Source: Tindallia magadiensis
Lineage (GTDB): Bacteria > Bacillota > Clostridia > Peptostreptococcales > Tindalliaceae
Length of the DNA stretch: 64,000 nt
Direction: 5' to 3'
Assembly (NCBI RefSeq): GCF_900113635.1
Contig: NZ_FOQA01000010.1
Location: forward strand, 1 to 64,000
Shown here: piece by piece, positions 33,276 through 42,025 of the stretch
Layout: each line of letters opens with the position of its first letter
How positions within the stretch are numbered: position 1 is the first letter of the stretch
Program-made: the position numbers and the translations under genes
Notes under the pieces: model-generated
Databases searched by the model: none
Seen by the model: the letters and a program-made list of their open reading frames with translations, nothing else
What the model was told of the DNA's origin: nothing

Positions 33276-34205
33276 TTATTTGTATTGCGCCTTGATTCTA
33301 GGATCAATGAATCCATACAAGATATCTACGAGTAGATTTACAAGGCTAAAGGTCAGGGCGATAAACAATACCCCACCTTGCACCATGGGTAAGTCTCGCA
33401 TTTTAATGGAATTTACCATCAAAAATCCAATACCATTAATGGAAAATACGGTTTCTGTAAGTACTGCCCCTCCTAGCAAATATCCAAATTGCAAACCGAT
33501 TACAGTAACGACAGGGATCAAAGCATTCTTCAGAGCATGCCGATTGATCACCACCGACTCCTTTTGCCCTTTGGCCCGAGCAGTACGAATGTAATCTTGC
33601 CGGATTACCTCCAACATGCTGGATCGCGTCATCCTAGTAATCATAGCTGCTGAGCTTGTTCCAATGGTCAAAGCCGGCAAAACCATATGCATCGGTGTCG
33701 AATAGCCCGACGAAGGAAACCACCCTGCCCATACCGAAAATATCAGAATGGCCAGCAGGCCTTGAAAAAAGTTCGGTATCGACACTCCAATTAAAGCAAA
33801 CATCATTGCTACATTATCAAATAATGAATATTGTTTGGTTGCGGAAATAATCCCAACGGGTATTCCGATGGCCACCGCTACAATCACTCCCGTAACCGCT
33901 AAGGTCAAGGTCGTTGGAAAGCGACTGAGTAACTCATTGAATACCAATGCGTTAGTTCTATAAGATCGACCAAAATCCAACTCTGTAAATACACCTTTGG
34001 CAAAACGTCCATACTGTACAATAAAGGGATCATCCAAGCCCATTTGCTCTCGAAGTTGTAAAATTTGTGTTTCGGTTGCCTGTTCTCCAAGTTGAATTGC
34101 CGCAGGATCTCCCGGGGTAATATACATTAAGGTAAAAACAACGAAGGATACACCAATCAGTACAGGTAATAGCAACAGTATTCTTCGGCCAATATACTTT
34201 AACAT
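33276..34205 (-). CDS. peptide ABC transporter permease, DppB/OppB type
   Basis: This is a 309-residue permease with a first helix LLLLPVLIGVSFVVFTLMYI, TPGDPAAIQLG, and QMGLDDPFIVQYGRF. The coupling loop is RTARAKGQKESVVINRHALKN-like and the C-terminus is DPRIKAQYK. It is separated from the binding-protein gene by 177 bp that hold a strong hairpin, so it may be expressed at a lower level. Confidence 0.9.
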   Translation of the reverse strand: MLKYIGRRILLLLPVLIGVSFVVFTLMYITPGDPAAIQLGEQATETQILQLREQMGLDDPFIVQYGRFAKGVFTELDFGRSYRTNALVFNELLSRFPTTLTLAVTGVIVAVAIGIPVGIISATKQYSLFDNVAMMFALIGVSIPNFFQGLLAILIFSVWAGWFPSSGYSTPMHMVLPALTIGTSSAAMITRMTRSSMLEVIRQDYIRTARAKGQKESVVINRHALKNALIPVVTVIGLQFGYLLGGAVLTETVFSINGIGFLMVNSIKMRDLPMVQGGVLFIALTFSLVNLLVDILYGFIDPRIKAQYK

Positions 34206-34289
34206 TGTTACTCCTCCTTTCTATTCTATCCGAACTATCCGTCAGTTCTTTATTGATTATGATGAATATTCAAAATAATTGCAGAAAAC

Positions 34290-34319
34290 ACAGTAGGGTC
34301 ATCCCTCTGACCCTACTGT
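34290..34319. terminator. intercistronic hairpin between binding-protein and permease genes
   Basis: ACAGTAGGGTCA and TGACCCTACTGT form a perfect 12-bp stem with a six-base loop. On the minus strand it is followed by a poor T-run (GTTTTCTGC), so it is more likely a partial terminator or mRNA-stabilising hairpin, which would make the binding protein more abundant than the permeases. Confidence 0.7.
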
Positions 34320-34382
34320 GACTTACCTATTCCAGCTGTACCATCTGCTTTCCAGATGACTTTTTCATCTATTTTAATTTAA

Positions 34383-35900
34383 TTATTCTACAATAACATT
34401 CCACAGTGGATGGTGACCCGCTGGATGGTTTCTAAATCCCTTTACGTTAGCACGAAGTCCAGTTCGGTCTTCTCCAGTGTTAAGGAATAACCAAGGTGCT
34501 TCATCTCGTACGATTTCCTGAACTTCCCTGTATGCTGTTTCTCGCACGTCAGGATCCACGGATCTTCTTGCTACATCTAATAGTTCATCCACTCGCTCAT
34601 TCGCATAGAAAGTTCGGTTTCCGGCTGCTCCGAACTGCTCTGAATGGAACAATGCATATAGTCCATAGTCCGGATCTCCTGTCACCGTAACCCATCCTAA
34701 GATAAACATATCATGCTCTCCATTAGCGGTGCCTTCCAGATACGCTCCCCACTCAAGCACTTGAATATCTACTTCAATTCCAATTTCTGCTAACTGACTT
34801 TGAGCAATTACGGCGATATCTTGTCTAAGTTGATTATCATTTGTCCAGATGGTTGTTGAAAATCCGTCTTCCAAGCCCGCTTCATTCATTAGCTCCTGAG
34901 CTTTAGCTACATCGAATCCATAAGGCTCTAATTCATCATTTGCTGCCCATACCATCGGTCCGATGGGTCCGGTTGCCACTTCTCCCGAACCTTCCATAAC
35001 CGTATTAATGATAGACTCCACATTAATGGCATAGTTGATGGCTTGTCGTACTCTTACATCATCAAAAGGCTCTTTTTTAGCGTTGAATCCAAGATATACC
35101 GTTGAGAAGTTTAAGTCCCTTGCTAACATTAATTCGTCATTTCCTTCAATCCTAGAAATATCCGTTGGTAAAATGTCATATGCAATATGAATTTCACCGG
35201 TTTCCAATTCAATGGTTCGGTTTCCATCTTCCTGAATGTTTCTGAAGGTGATTCTTTCCATTTTGGCGTTGTCACCATGGTAATCTTCAAATCTTTCTAA
35301 ATGAATCTCTGATCCCCTTGTCCATTTATCAAACCTATATGGTCCGGTTCCTACTGGATTTTCACCATAATCGTCACCAAATTCTTCCACCGCCGCTTGA
35401 TTTAAAATGGAAGTACCCGTATGCGCTAAGTGAGCCAGAAGTGGTGCAAAAGGTTCTTTTGTTGAAATTCTAATGGTATAATCATCCACAATTTCAAATC
35501 CGTCGGGATCAATTTCCCCTACAATGTGACCTACATTAGCAGAGTCTAATGCTCGAAGTAGTGTGAACTCTACGTCGCTTGCTTTTAATTCTTCTCCGTT
35601 ATGAAACAACACCCCTTCTCTAAGCTTAAATTCAAAGGTTAGTTCGTCAATTTGCTCCCATTCTTCCGCAAGACCAGGAGTTAGTTCCATGTCTTCGTTT
35701 TGACTTACCAGGGTTTCATAAATTTGTTTCATCACTCTTGAAGAAGGTTGGTCATTAGTTCCATGTGGATCCAATGTATCCGCATCGGCCCCCTGTGCCA
35801 CCACTAGTGTATTCGCAGATGCTTCATCACCACAACCCGTAGCTAAGACAACAAACATTAATAATACCGCTATCAATAATACATTTTTCCTACTCTTCAT
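34383..35900 (-). CDS. peptide-binding lipoprotein, SBP family 5 (DppA/OppA-like)
   Basis: This is a 505-residue extracellular lipoprotein with signal MKSRKNVLLIAVLLMFVVLA and lipobox ATGCGDE. The SBP_bac_5 domain has TLDPHGTNDQPSSRVMKQIY, LTPGLAEEWEQIDELTFEFK, NPVGTGPYRFDKW and VRQAINYAINVESI. It is the first gene of the dpp/opp operon, followed by an intercistronic hairpin. The ligand is most probably di- or oligopeptides. Confidence 0.9.
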   Translation of the reverse strand: MKSRKNVLLIAVLLMFVVLATGCGDEASANTLVVAQGADADTLDPHGTNDQPSSRVMKQIYETLVSQNEDMELTPGLAEEWEQIDELTFEFKLREGVLFHNGEELKASDVEFTLLRALDSANVGHIVGEIDPDGFEIVDDYTIRISTKEPFAPLLAHLAHTGTSILNQAAVEEFGDDYGENPVGTGPYRFDKWTRGSEIHLERFEDYHGDNAKMERITFRNIQEDGNRTIELETGEIHIAYDILPTDISRIEGNDELMLARDLNFSTVYLGFNAKKEPFDDVRVRQAINYAINVESIINTVMEGSGEVATGPIGPMVWAANDELEPYGFDVAKAQELMNEAGLEDGFSTTIWTNDNQLRQDIAVIAQSQLAEIGIEVDIQVLEWGAYLEGTANGEHDMFILGWVTVTGDPDYGLYALFHSEQFGAAGNRTFYANERVDELLDVARRSVDPDVRETAYREVQEIVRDEAPWLFLNTGEDRTGLRANVKGFRNHPAGHHPLWNVIVE

Positions 35901-37052
35901 TTACTTTATCCCCCTTAAATAAATTTAATTTATATTAATTTCATCTAAGGACCTGTCGGTCTTCAGAGAAAATAATATCCTACGGAATAGTGACGCTTTT
36001 TGAAAAATGTAATTAAAAAAGTTTCAGTTAGGTTAAAATTTTGTAATAAACGCTTCTGAAAATTAAAGCAGCCCAAGGGCTACTTATCGTTTTTAATTTA
36101 TTTTTTAATTCCAAATTCGTTGTTGAATTACCATTTTTTTGAAAATTTTAGTCATACATTGTTTTCTTAATAGAGTTATTTTGCTATATTATCAGTATAT
36201 ACTTTATCGTTATTATACCTTATTGTTTTTCCCAATGCAATATAGGTCTTTTCATTGGTGCATCAAGTAAATATGGGCAAATGTTATCACCTTTTTAAAG
36301 CCGCTATTCCAAGGTTTTTCGAATTTTCTTCCTCCTTTTAATGCTTTTTATAAAAGGTTGGTTATTTTTGTGTTCTTTAAGCAGGTCTTATAAATTTAAT
36401 TCTCAAGAAGGATAAGGATGCTCTCTTTTTAGCTTTTCCTACTTTCATTTCACTCTAAGAACTTGATTGTCAAAATAGTTCGTGATACAGTCAACTCAAA
36501 ATAGACATAGCCAATTAATCAGCGCCGTAAAAACAAGAATGGAAAATGAAGAATTCCATCAGGATAATCTCGAAACCATGGCCAGGCTAATTTAAATAGT
36601 ACTAAACGAGAACATCCGGTTTAATCAAGAATTGAGTATCTCGAAATAAAAAAATGTGCTTTGTACCGATAAATGACATGCTTATAAAAAAGATTATGAA
36701 TAAAAGATATTCAGTACTATCGTATTAAGCCTGATAAGAGTAGTCATGTCGTCAAGGGAATTTTCGATTGACAAATACATTTGCCATGTTCAAAATTCAA
36801 ATAACTCTCATACTCCTTTTAAGAAATCGCTAGATACATTTAATGGCATAGAAGGTAAATATTTGAATAATGCCAACTTGATTTAACCTCCTTGATTCAG
36901 TAGAATATGAGAACACTATCAATTGTATTAGCTAAATGATAGTGAACATGGAAATATTTGTTGAAATTTATGCAGAATGAGCGATTCCGCATACATCGGA
37001 AAGCGTTCATTAATAAATTTAAAGAAATTTTGAGGCAAAGGAGTTTTTTATT
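35901..37052. other. 1.15-kb AT-rich region without an identified gene
   Basis: The left part must contain the leader and promoter of the peptide-binding protein gene (minus). I see a short AGCCC/GGGCT hairpin near 36068-36085 and otherwise A/T-rich sequence with no long frame. A plus-strand frame near 36483-36595 encodes NRHSQLISAVKTRMENEEF and continues with HQDNLETMARLI before a stop. It looks protein-like but has no ribosome binding site and no family I recognise, and may be the end of a lost gene. Confidence 0.5.
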
Positions 37053-37520
37053 GTGAAGCAACTCATGCAAGATTTTAAGAACAGCAAGCCTTTAAAACTA
37101 TATTGCATCCTTTTTTCTTTAATCCATTTAGTATATGTATACTTCGAAGTATCTAAGTCTCTTTATATACAAACACATTCTTTAGAGGGAGCACTAGAAA
37201 AGTATCAATTTGAGCATCTTTCCAGTCTTAGTAAAATCACGTATTCACTAGAATTATTAATCATATTACTCTGTATTGTTTTTTTAATAAGCGTTGTTAG
37301 GAAAAAAGATAACACAGCTGCAAAGCATTTTATCCTATTACACTTTGCTTTATTGATAGTACTTACCTTTATTAGTTATTTGGTTTCTATTCTATTAGAA
37401 GTATCCTTCTTATCTTTAGCCTTAATACTATACTACCCTCTAGGAATAACATTTTTATTTTTACTATACCTTGTTGCGAAAATATTATATAAAAAAATAT
37501 TTAGAAACTCTATGAACTAA
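37053..37520 (+). CDS. hypothetical membrane protein
   Basis: This 155-residue protein starts at GTG, preceded by AAAGGAG at about 9 bases. Four hydrophobic segments (LYCILFSLIHLVYVYFEV, LELLIILLCIVFLISVV, ILLHFALLIVLTFISYLV, LSLALILYYPLGITFLFL) make it an integral membrane protein. Composition is very A/T-rich, lower in GC than its neighbours, and it sits at the end of a gene-poor stretch, which hints at horizontal acquisition. I recognise no family. Confidence 0.65.
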   Translation: MKQLMQDFKNSKPLKLYCILFSLIHLVYVYFEVSKSLYIQTHSLEGALEKYQFEHLSSLSKITYSLELLIILLCIVFLISVVRKKDNTAAKHFILLHFALLIVLTFISYLVSILLEVSFLSLALILYYPLGITFLFLLYLVAKILYKKIFRNSMN

Positions 37521-37823
37521 TGGAATAAGTGGTATATGGTAGAAATGTTTACAGCAATCAAAATGAGCCACTCCGTGATTTGCAGAGGCCCATCAAATTC
37601 ATTATCCGATAGATCTTTCATCAAGCTACTTGATCTTTGAAGTTAACAGAACAACCATGGTGAAAAATCCATTGCCTTTTTTAGGCTAAATGCGAGAGAT
37701 CGCTAGAAAAACGTTTTTTCTACTTAGCTTTACTGATCTTTTTCATGCACTCAGCTTATCCTTCTTCATTTTTCTGCCTGTGCCCTTTAGGGTGCCTGTG
37801 CCCTTTCCTTACCTAATAAAAGA

Positions 37824-37848
37824 GGACAAGAGAAACGTCCCCTTGTCC
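37824..37848. repeat. solo REP palindrome abutting the MATE gene stop codon
   Basis: This is a complete copy of the main REP family (GGACAAG and CTTGTCC arms). The next three bases are the stop codon of the MATE gene on the minus strand. Just upstream (about 37776-37808) is an imperfect repeat of GTGCCTGTGCCCTTT. Confidence 0.8.
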
Positions 37849-39189
37849 TTATGCCACTAATGTCTTCATCCATTGGTTGGACTCATATCTTTTTTGAACG
37901 ATCAGCCCTTGAATCATTGATTCTGCAAACATAACGGCTACAACCATGGGTAATGGCCATCCCAATAAGTTAGCGGCTACATAGGTAAGTGGAATTCCTA
38001 CCAACCACATCACTAAACCTTGGGTCACGGTGCTGAACATCGCATCTCCACCGCCTCGCAACACCCCTACAATCATAATCATATTGATCATCCGAAGAGG
38101 AAACATAACGCTATGAACACGCAATACGGAAGTAACCAGCCACTTTACTTCTGCCGTCACGTTGAACAAGGAACCGATGTAAGGTGCAATGAAAAATAGG
38201 AGGAGTGCTAAGCAAAACCCAACTTTCAATCCCATGCTCCTTATTTTTTGACTAGCCCACATGGCACCTTCCAGATTTCCTCCCCCTACTTCATTCCCAA
38301 CCATAACCAAGGCTGAATAGGCAAGGCCAAAGGCAATAACCATAAAAAGATTGATCATAGTACTGCAAATTTGCATTGCGGCCGCTTGCGGAATACCAAG
38401 ACGAGCATATAGGCTGACATAAGTCACCATTCCCAGTCCCCAGCAAGCCTCATTACAAAGAATAGGCCAGGTAACGCTGTGCAGCACTTTTTTTGTATCG
38501 GGATGAAGCCGAATAAAATCCCTAGGTTTTACCGCTAAGTCCGTCACTTGATAGTACACAAAAATGAGTAGTATCAGGCATTCGATTCCTCTTGCCACAA
38601 TGGTTGCTATCGCTGCTCCTTCAACACCCATCGGTACCATTCCCCAACGACCAAAAATAAGGATGTTGTTTAGGATCATATTGATCACCAAACCTATCAG
38701 ACTGGCGTACATGGGTATTTTGGTATGATTAATACTTCGTAAACCTGCCGCTAATACAAAAGAAATACTGGTAAACAGATATCCTATCAAGGTTATTCTT
38801 AAATAACGAGAACCATGATAAAGAACTACTTCACTTCCATTAAAAATCCCAATGATTGCTTCTGTCCATTTATATCCAAAGATCATAAAAACGGCTGTAA
38901 CGGCTGTTCCATAAACTAATGAACGAGCCAGCACTTTTTTAATCCGTTTTTTCTCCTGACTTCCCCACAATTGGGCAATAAAAACGGCAGCGCCTCCGGC
39001 AATGCCGTACATAAAAAGTGTAAATAAAAAATAGTACTGATTAGCAATCCCTACGGCTGCCAGTTCACTTTCTCCCACCCGTCCTATCATAAAGGTATCT
39101 ACTAGGTTAAGGCTGGTGGTGATCAAATTTTGAATAATGATTGGTAATGTAAGCGTAAATAAATAGCCTGTAAATGATTTTTTCTTCAT
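37849..39189 (-). CDS. MATE-family multidrug/cation efflux protein
   Basis: This is a protein of about 446 residues with twelve predicted helices. The N-terminal half has TLPIIIQNLITTSLNLVDTF, MIGRVGESELAAVGIANQ, and the second half FGLAYSALVMVGNEVGGGN, with VLRGGGDAMFSTVTQGLVMW near the end, all standard for MATE transporters. I chose the ATG at 39189, preceded by AAAAGGAG; the frame extends upstream to 39246 without a ribosome binding site. It exports organic cations or drugs using Na+ or H+. Its stop codon borders a REP copy. Confidence 0.9.
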   Translation of the reverse strand: MKKKSFTGYLFTLTLPIIIQNLITTSLNLVDTFMIGRVGESELAAVGIANQYYFLFTLFMYGIAGGAAVFIAQLWGSQEKKRIKKVLARSLVYGTAVTAVFMIFGYKWTEAIIGIFNGSEVVLYHGSRYLRITLIGYLFTSISFVLAAGLRSINHTKIPMYASLIGLVINMILNNILIFGRWGMVPMGVEGAAIATIVARGIECLILLIFVYYQVTDLAVKPRDFIRLHPDTKKVLHSVTWPILCNEACWGLGMVTYVSLYARLGIPQAAAMQICSTMINLFMVIAFGLAYSALVMVGNEVGGGNLEGAMWASQKIRSMGLKVGFCLALLLFFIAPYIGSLFNVTAEVKWLVTSVLRVHSVMFPLRMINMIMIVGVLRGGGDAMFSTVTQGLVMWLVGIPLTYVAANLLGWPLPMVVAVMFAESMIQGLIVQKRYESNQWMKTLVA

Positions 39190-39366
39190 CCTTCTTTCTC
39201 CTTTTTCTGATTTAGGCAAAAAAAAACATCCTTTGAGTTTTTTCAAGTGGATGTTCTACACTTTGCATCTGTTGCGATCTGCAGCGCCCAGCCTGCGGTA
39301 TTTTTTTGTCGACAGCTTCTATATAACCATATTTTGACAAGGATGTCAATCAAAATACAGTTTAAT

Positions 39367-40812
39367 CTATTCTATGCCTATCGAAAGGTATTTAATTTCC
39401 AGAAAACTCTCTATCCCAAAGTGGCCTCCCTCTCTTCCCAATCCACTTTCTTTGATGCCTCCAAAGGGTGCTTGTACCGTTGCTGGTCCACCATCGTTCA
39501 GCCCTACAATGCCATACTCCAACTTTTCTGAAACCCGAAGACCCCGGCTGAGAGATTCAGTGAAAACATAGGATGCCAGACCATAGTGGGAATCATTGGC
39601 CAAACGAAGTGCTTCTTCTTCTGACTGGAACCGTTGGATAGGTACCACCGGACCAAAGGTTTCCTCTTTCATTATATTCATATCCGCCGTCACATCAACC
39701 AAGATCGTTGGTTTGTAATAGTAGCCAGCTTTTTCATGCTCTCCTCGATGAAACCCTTCTCCGCCAGTAACAATGGTTGCTCCTTTTGAAAGGGCATCTT
39801 CCACATGTTCTTGTACCTTTTGGTAGGCTTTTTCATCAATTAATGGTCCCATTTGAATATCTTCTTCAAAACCACTCCCCATTTTAATGCCGGAAAAGGC
39901 TGTCTTAAGTTTCTGCACCAACTCTTTTTCTACAGATTCTTGGACATATAACCGATTGGTCGCAATGCATATTTGTCCACAGTTTCTGATTTTTGACCCT
40001 ATCAGTTCTTTTACCGCCTTATCTAAATCAGCATCTTCAAAGACAAGATAAGGAGCATGACCGCCTAATTCCAGTGACACCTGTTTTACCGTATCGGCTG
40101 ATTTTTTCATCAGTTTTTTTCCTACTGCCGTAGAACCGGTAAACGTCACTTTCCGTATTCGTGGATCTTCCAACAATGTGTCCCCTATCACTTCCGGAGG
40201 CCCTGTCAGTAAAGAAATAACCCCTTTAGGAATACCGGCTTCATGGGCCAGCTGAATGATTTCTACCGCACAAAAGGGAGTTTGTTCGGCGGGTTTTAAT
40301 ATAACCGGGCATCCTGCTGCAATGGCCGGCGAAATTTTTCTGGTTACCATTGAAGCTGGAAAATTCCAAGGCGTAATCGCCGCTGTGATGCCCACCGGCT
40401 GTTTCAGCACTAGGATTCGTTTTCGGCTGCTACTGGCTGGAATGGTCTCCCCATACACCCGTTTCCCTTCCTCTGCATACCACTCCACAAAAGCGGCAGC
40501 GGCTTTGACTTCTCCCAGAGCTTCTGCCAATGGCTTTCCTTGCTCCATGGTTAATGTTCTAGCAATCTTTTCCGCCTTTTCCAGTAATAACTGGTGCCAC
40601 TTTTTCATATAGTTTGCCCGAACCTGTGCCGGTAGAGATGCCCACTCTTCTAGCGCCTGTTCCGCTGCGGTAATTGCCTGAAGCACCTCTTCTCTGCCAG
40701 CCGATGCCATTTTCCCCACCAGGCTTCCATCTGCCGGATTAAGAACGTCAAAAGTTTCACCGGATGCAGCCTCTTGCCATTGTCCATTAATGTATAATTT
40801 TTCTTTTCTCAT
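39367..40812 (-). CDS. NAD(P)-dependent aldehyde dehydrogenase, succinate-semialdehyde type
   Basis: This 481-residue cytoplasmic enzyme oxidises an aldehyde to an acid. The cofactor-binding segment is FTGSTAVGKKLM, the general base Glu is in VSLELGGHAPYLVFEDAD, and the catalytic Cys is in IRNCGQICIATNRLYV. VTPWNFP-like ITPWNFPASMVTRKISPAIA is typical of class 3/GabD-like enzymes. The succinate-semialdehyde assignment rests on overall similarity to GabD; glutarate or other semialdehydes are possible. It is a stand-alone gene without GABA-pathway neighbours. Confidence 0.85.
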   Translation of the reverse strand: MRKEKLYINGQWQEAASGETFDVLNPADGSLVGKMASAGREEVLQAITAAEQALEEWASLPAQVRANYMKKWHQLLLEKAEKIARTLTMEQGKPLAEALGEVKAAAAFVEWYAEEGKRVYGETIPASSSRKRILVLKQPVGITAAITPWNFPASMVTRKISPAIAAGCPVILKPAEQTPFCAVEIIQLAHEAGIPKGVISLLTGPPEVIGDTLLEDPRIRKVTFTGSTAVGKKLMKKSADTVKQVSLELGGHAPYLVFEDADLDKAVKELIGSKIRNCGQICIATNRLYVQESVEKELVQKLKTAFSGIKMGSGFEEDIQMGPLIDEKAYQKVQEHVEDALSKGATIVTGGEGFHRGEHEKAGYYYKPTILVDVTADMNIMKEETFGPVVPIQRFQSEEEALRLANDSHYGLASYVFTESLSRGLRVSEKLEYGIVGLNDGGPATVQAPFGGIKESGLGREGGHFGIESFLEIKYLSIGIE

Positions 40813-41016
40813 ATTGTTAACCCTCCTGCTTGAGTTGGTTATGGCTTTTTATTCTATCCTTTACGCTACCCATCTATCAATTGTCATAAACATCCCCTGG
40901 TTCAGCCACAGGATATAACCATCTTATTCATTGTAAAAGTTTATTGCCATTTTAAGAAATGGGTATTATTCTATTGAGTGGAGATGCAGTGTCGAATATC
41001 CTAAGGAGGCCTTTGA

Positions 41017-41859
41017 ATGAATTCTAAGCGATTCTTTTTTCTAGGATTAACCTTCATGATTTCTGTTGTTCTTCTTATAGGGTGCGGTCATGACGAATCG
41101 GTCCATGAGAAAGACAACAAAGCTGCTTCAGAACAAGATCACATCCATCATCAAAATGGACAAGATTCAGACACTAACCAGGTTTTAAGAATTTTAGGAG
41201 AAAAAGATTTCGCCCCCATTTCCTATGAAGAAGATGGAGAAATCAAGGGCATCAGTCCGGATATTATCCGTGAAGTTTTTGATCGCATGGATCATGAAAT
41301 ATCGCTGGAACTAATCCCTTGGGCCCGTGTTCAGGCAAAAGTTGCAGAAGGGGAAGCCGATGCTTTTTTCAGCCCTTATTTTACAGAAGAAAGAAACCGT
41401 ATTTATCTGTTTCCGGAAGAACCGCTCCTTTATGAAGAAAATGTCTTTTTTGTTCCTATCGATTCTGACATTACCTTTGATGGTACTTTGGAGAGTCTGC
41501 GACCGTATACGATCGGAACCATTCTTGGTTATGTTTCCTTGGAGCAGGTGGATACAGATAATATTCTTACCATCGATGATCAGTCCACCTCAACAGAACA
41601 GGCCATCGAAAGACTCCTAAATAATCGTGGAATTGATCTGTTTATGAATACCAATTACATTGTTTGGAACACGCTGCAGGAGATGGGAAAAACCGAAGAA
41701 GTCAAGGAACTTTCGCCACCTCTGAACTCCTTTGCTGCCTACCTGGCTTTTACCAGAGAAAAGGATTATACCGAGCTGGCAAAAGAGTTTGACCGAATTC
41801 TTCGAGAAATGAAAGAAGATGGAACCTACCAAAGCATCCTCGACAGCTATACCAAATAA
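41017..41859 (+). CDS. solute-binding lipoprotein, SBP family 3
   Basis: This is a 280-residue extracellular protein with signal FFFLGLTFMISVVLLIGC and lipobox LIGCGHD, followed by a His/Asp-rich linker (HEKDN...DHIHHQNGQDSD) and an SBP_bac_3 domain (DFAPISYEEDGEIKGISPDI, PWARVQAKVAEGEADAFFSP, FDRILREMKEDGTYQSIL). No ABC permease or ATPase is nearby. Its neighbours are a REC-HD-GYP protein, a histidine kinase and a second such lipoprotein, so it may serve as an extracytoplasmic ligand sensor for signalling rather than transport. Confidence 0.85.
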   Translation: MNSKRFFFLGLTFMISVVLLIGCGHDESVHEKDNKAASEQDHIHHQNGQDSDTNQVLRILGEKDFAPISYEEDGEIKGISPDIIREVFDRMDHEISLELIPWARVQAKVAEGEADAFFSPYFTEERNRIYLFPEEPLLYEENVFFVPIDSDITFDGTLESLRPYTIGTILGYVSLEQVDTDNILTIDDQSTSTEQAIERLLNNRGIDLFMNTNYIVWNTLQEMGKTEEVKELSPPLNSFAAYLAFTREKDYTELAKEFDRILREMKEDGTYQSILDSYTK

Positions 41860-41860
41860 T

Positions 41861-41888
41861 CTGATTCTCTCTTGAATCAGACGTTTTT
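41861..41888 (+). terminator. intrinsic terminator after the solute-binding lipoprotein
   Basis: CTGATTC and GAATCAG form a 7-bp stem, followed by ACG and seven T. It separates the first lipoprotein gene from the HD-GYP/kinase operon. Confidence 0.75.
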
Positions 41889-42025
41889 TTATCGGAACAT
41901 TTCAAAAATATCGAGTACTCGACGCTTATATGAATATTTGTTGTTTATAAAGGTATAAATGATAGGTACAGAACCTTTTATCCTTCCCCTAATCTCGGAT
42001 ATTTCAAATACAAGGAGTGATCATC

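Noticed and set aside
35901-37052. tRNA or other structured RNA gene in the large gap
   Set aside because: No cloverleaf with a TTCGA-type arm and no extended pairing were found by eye.
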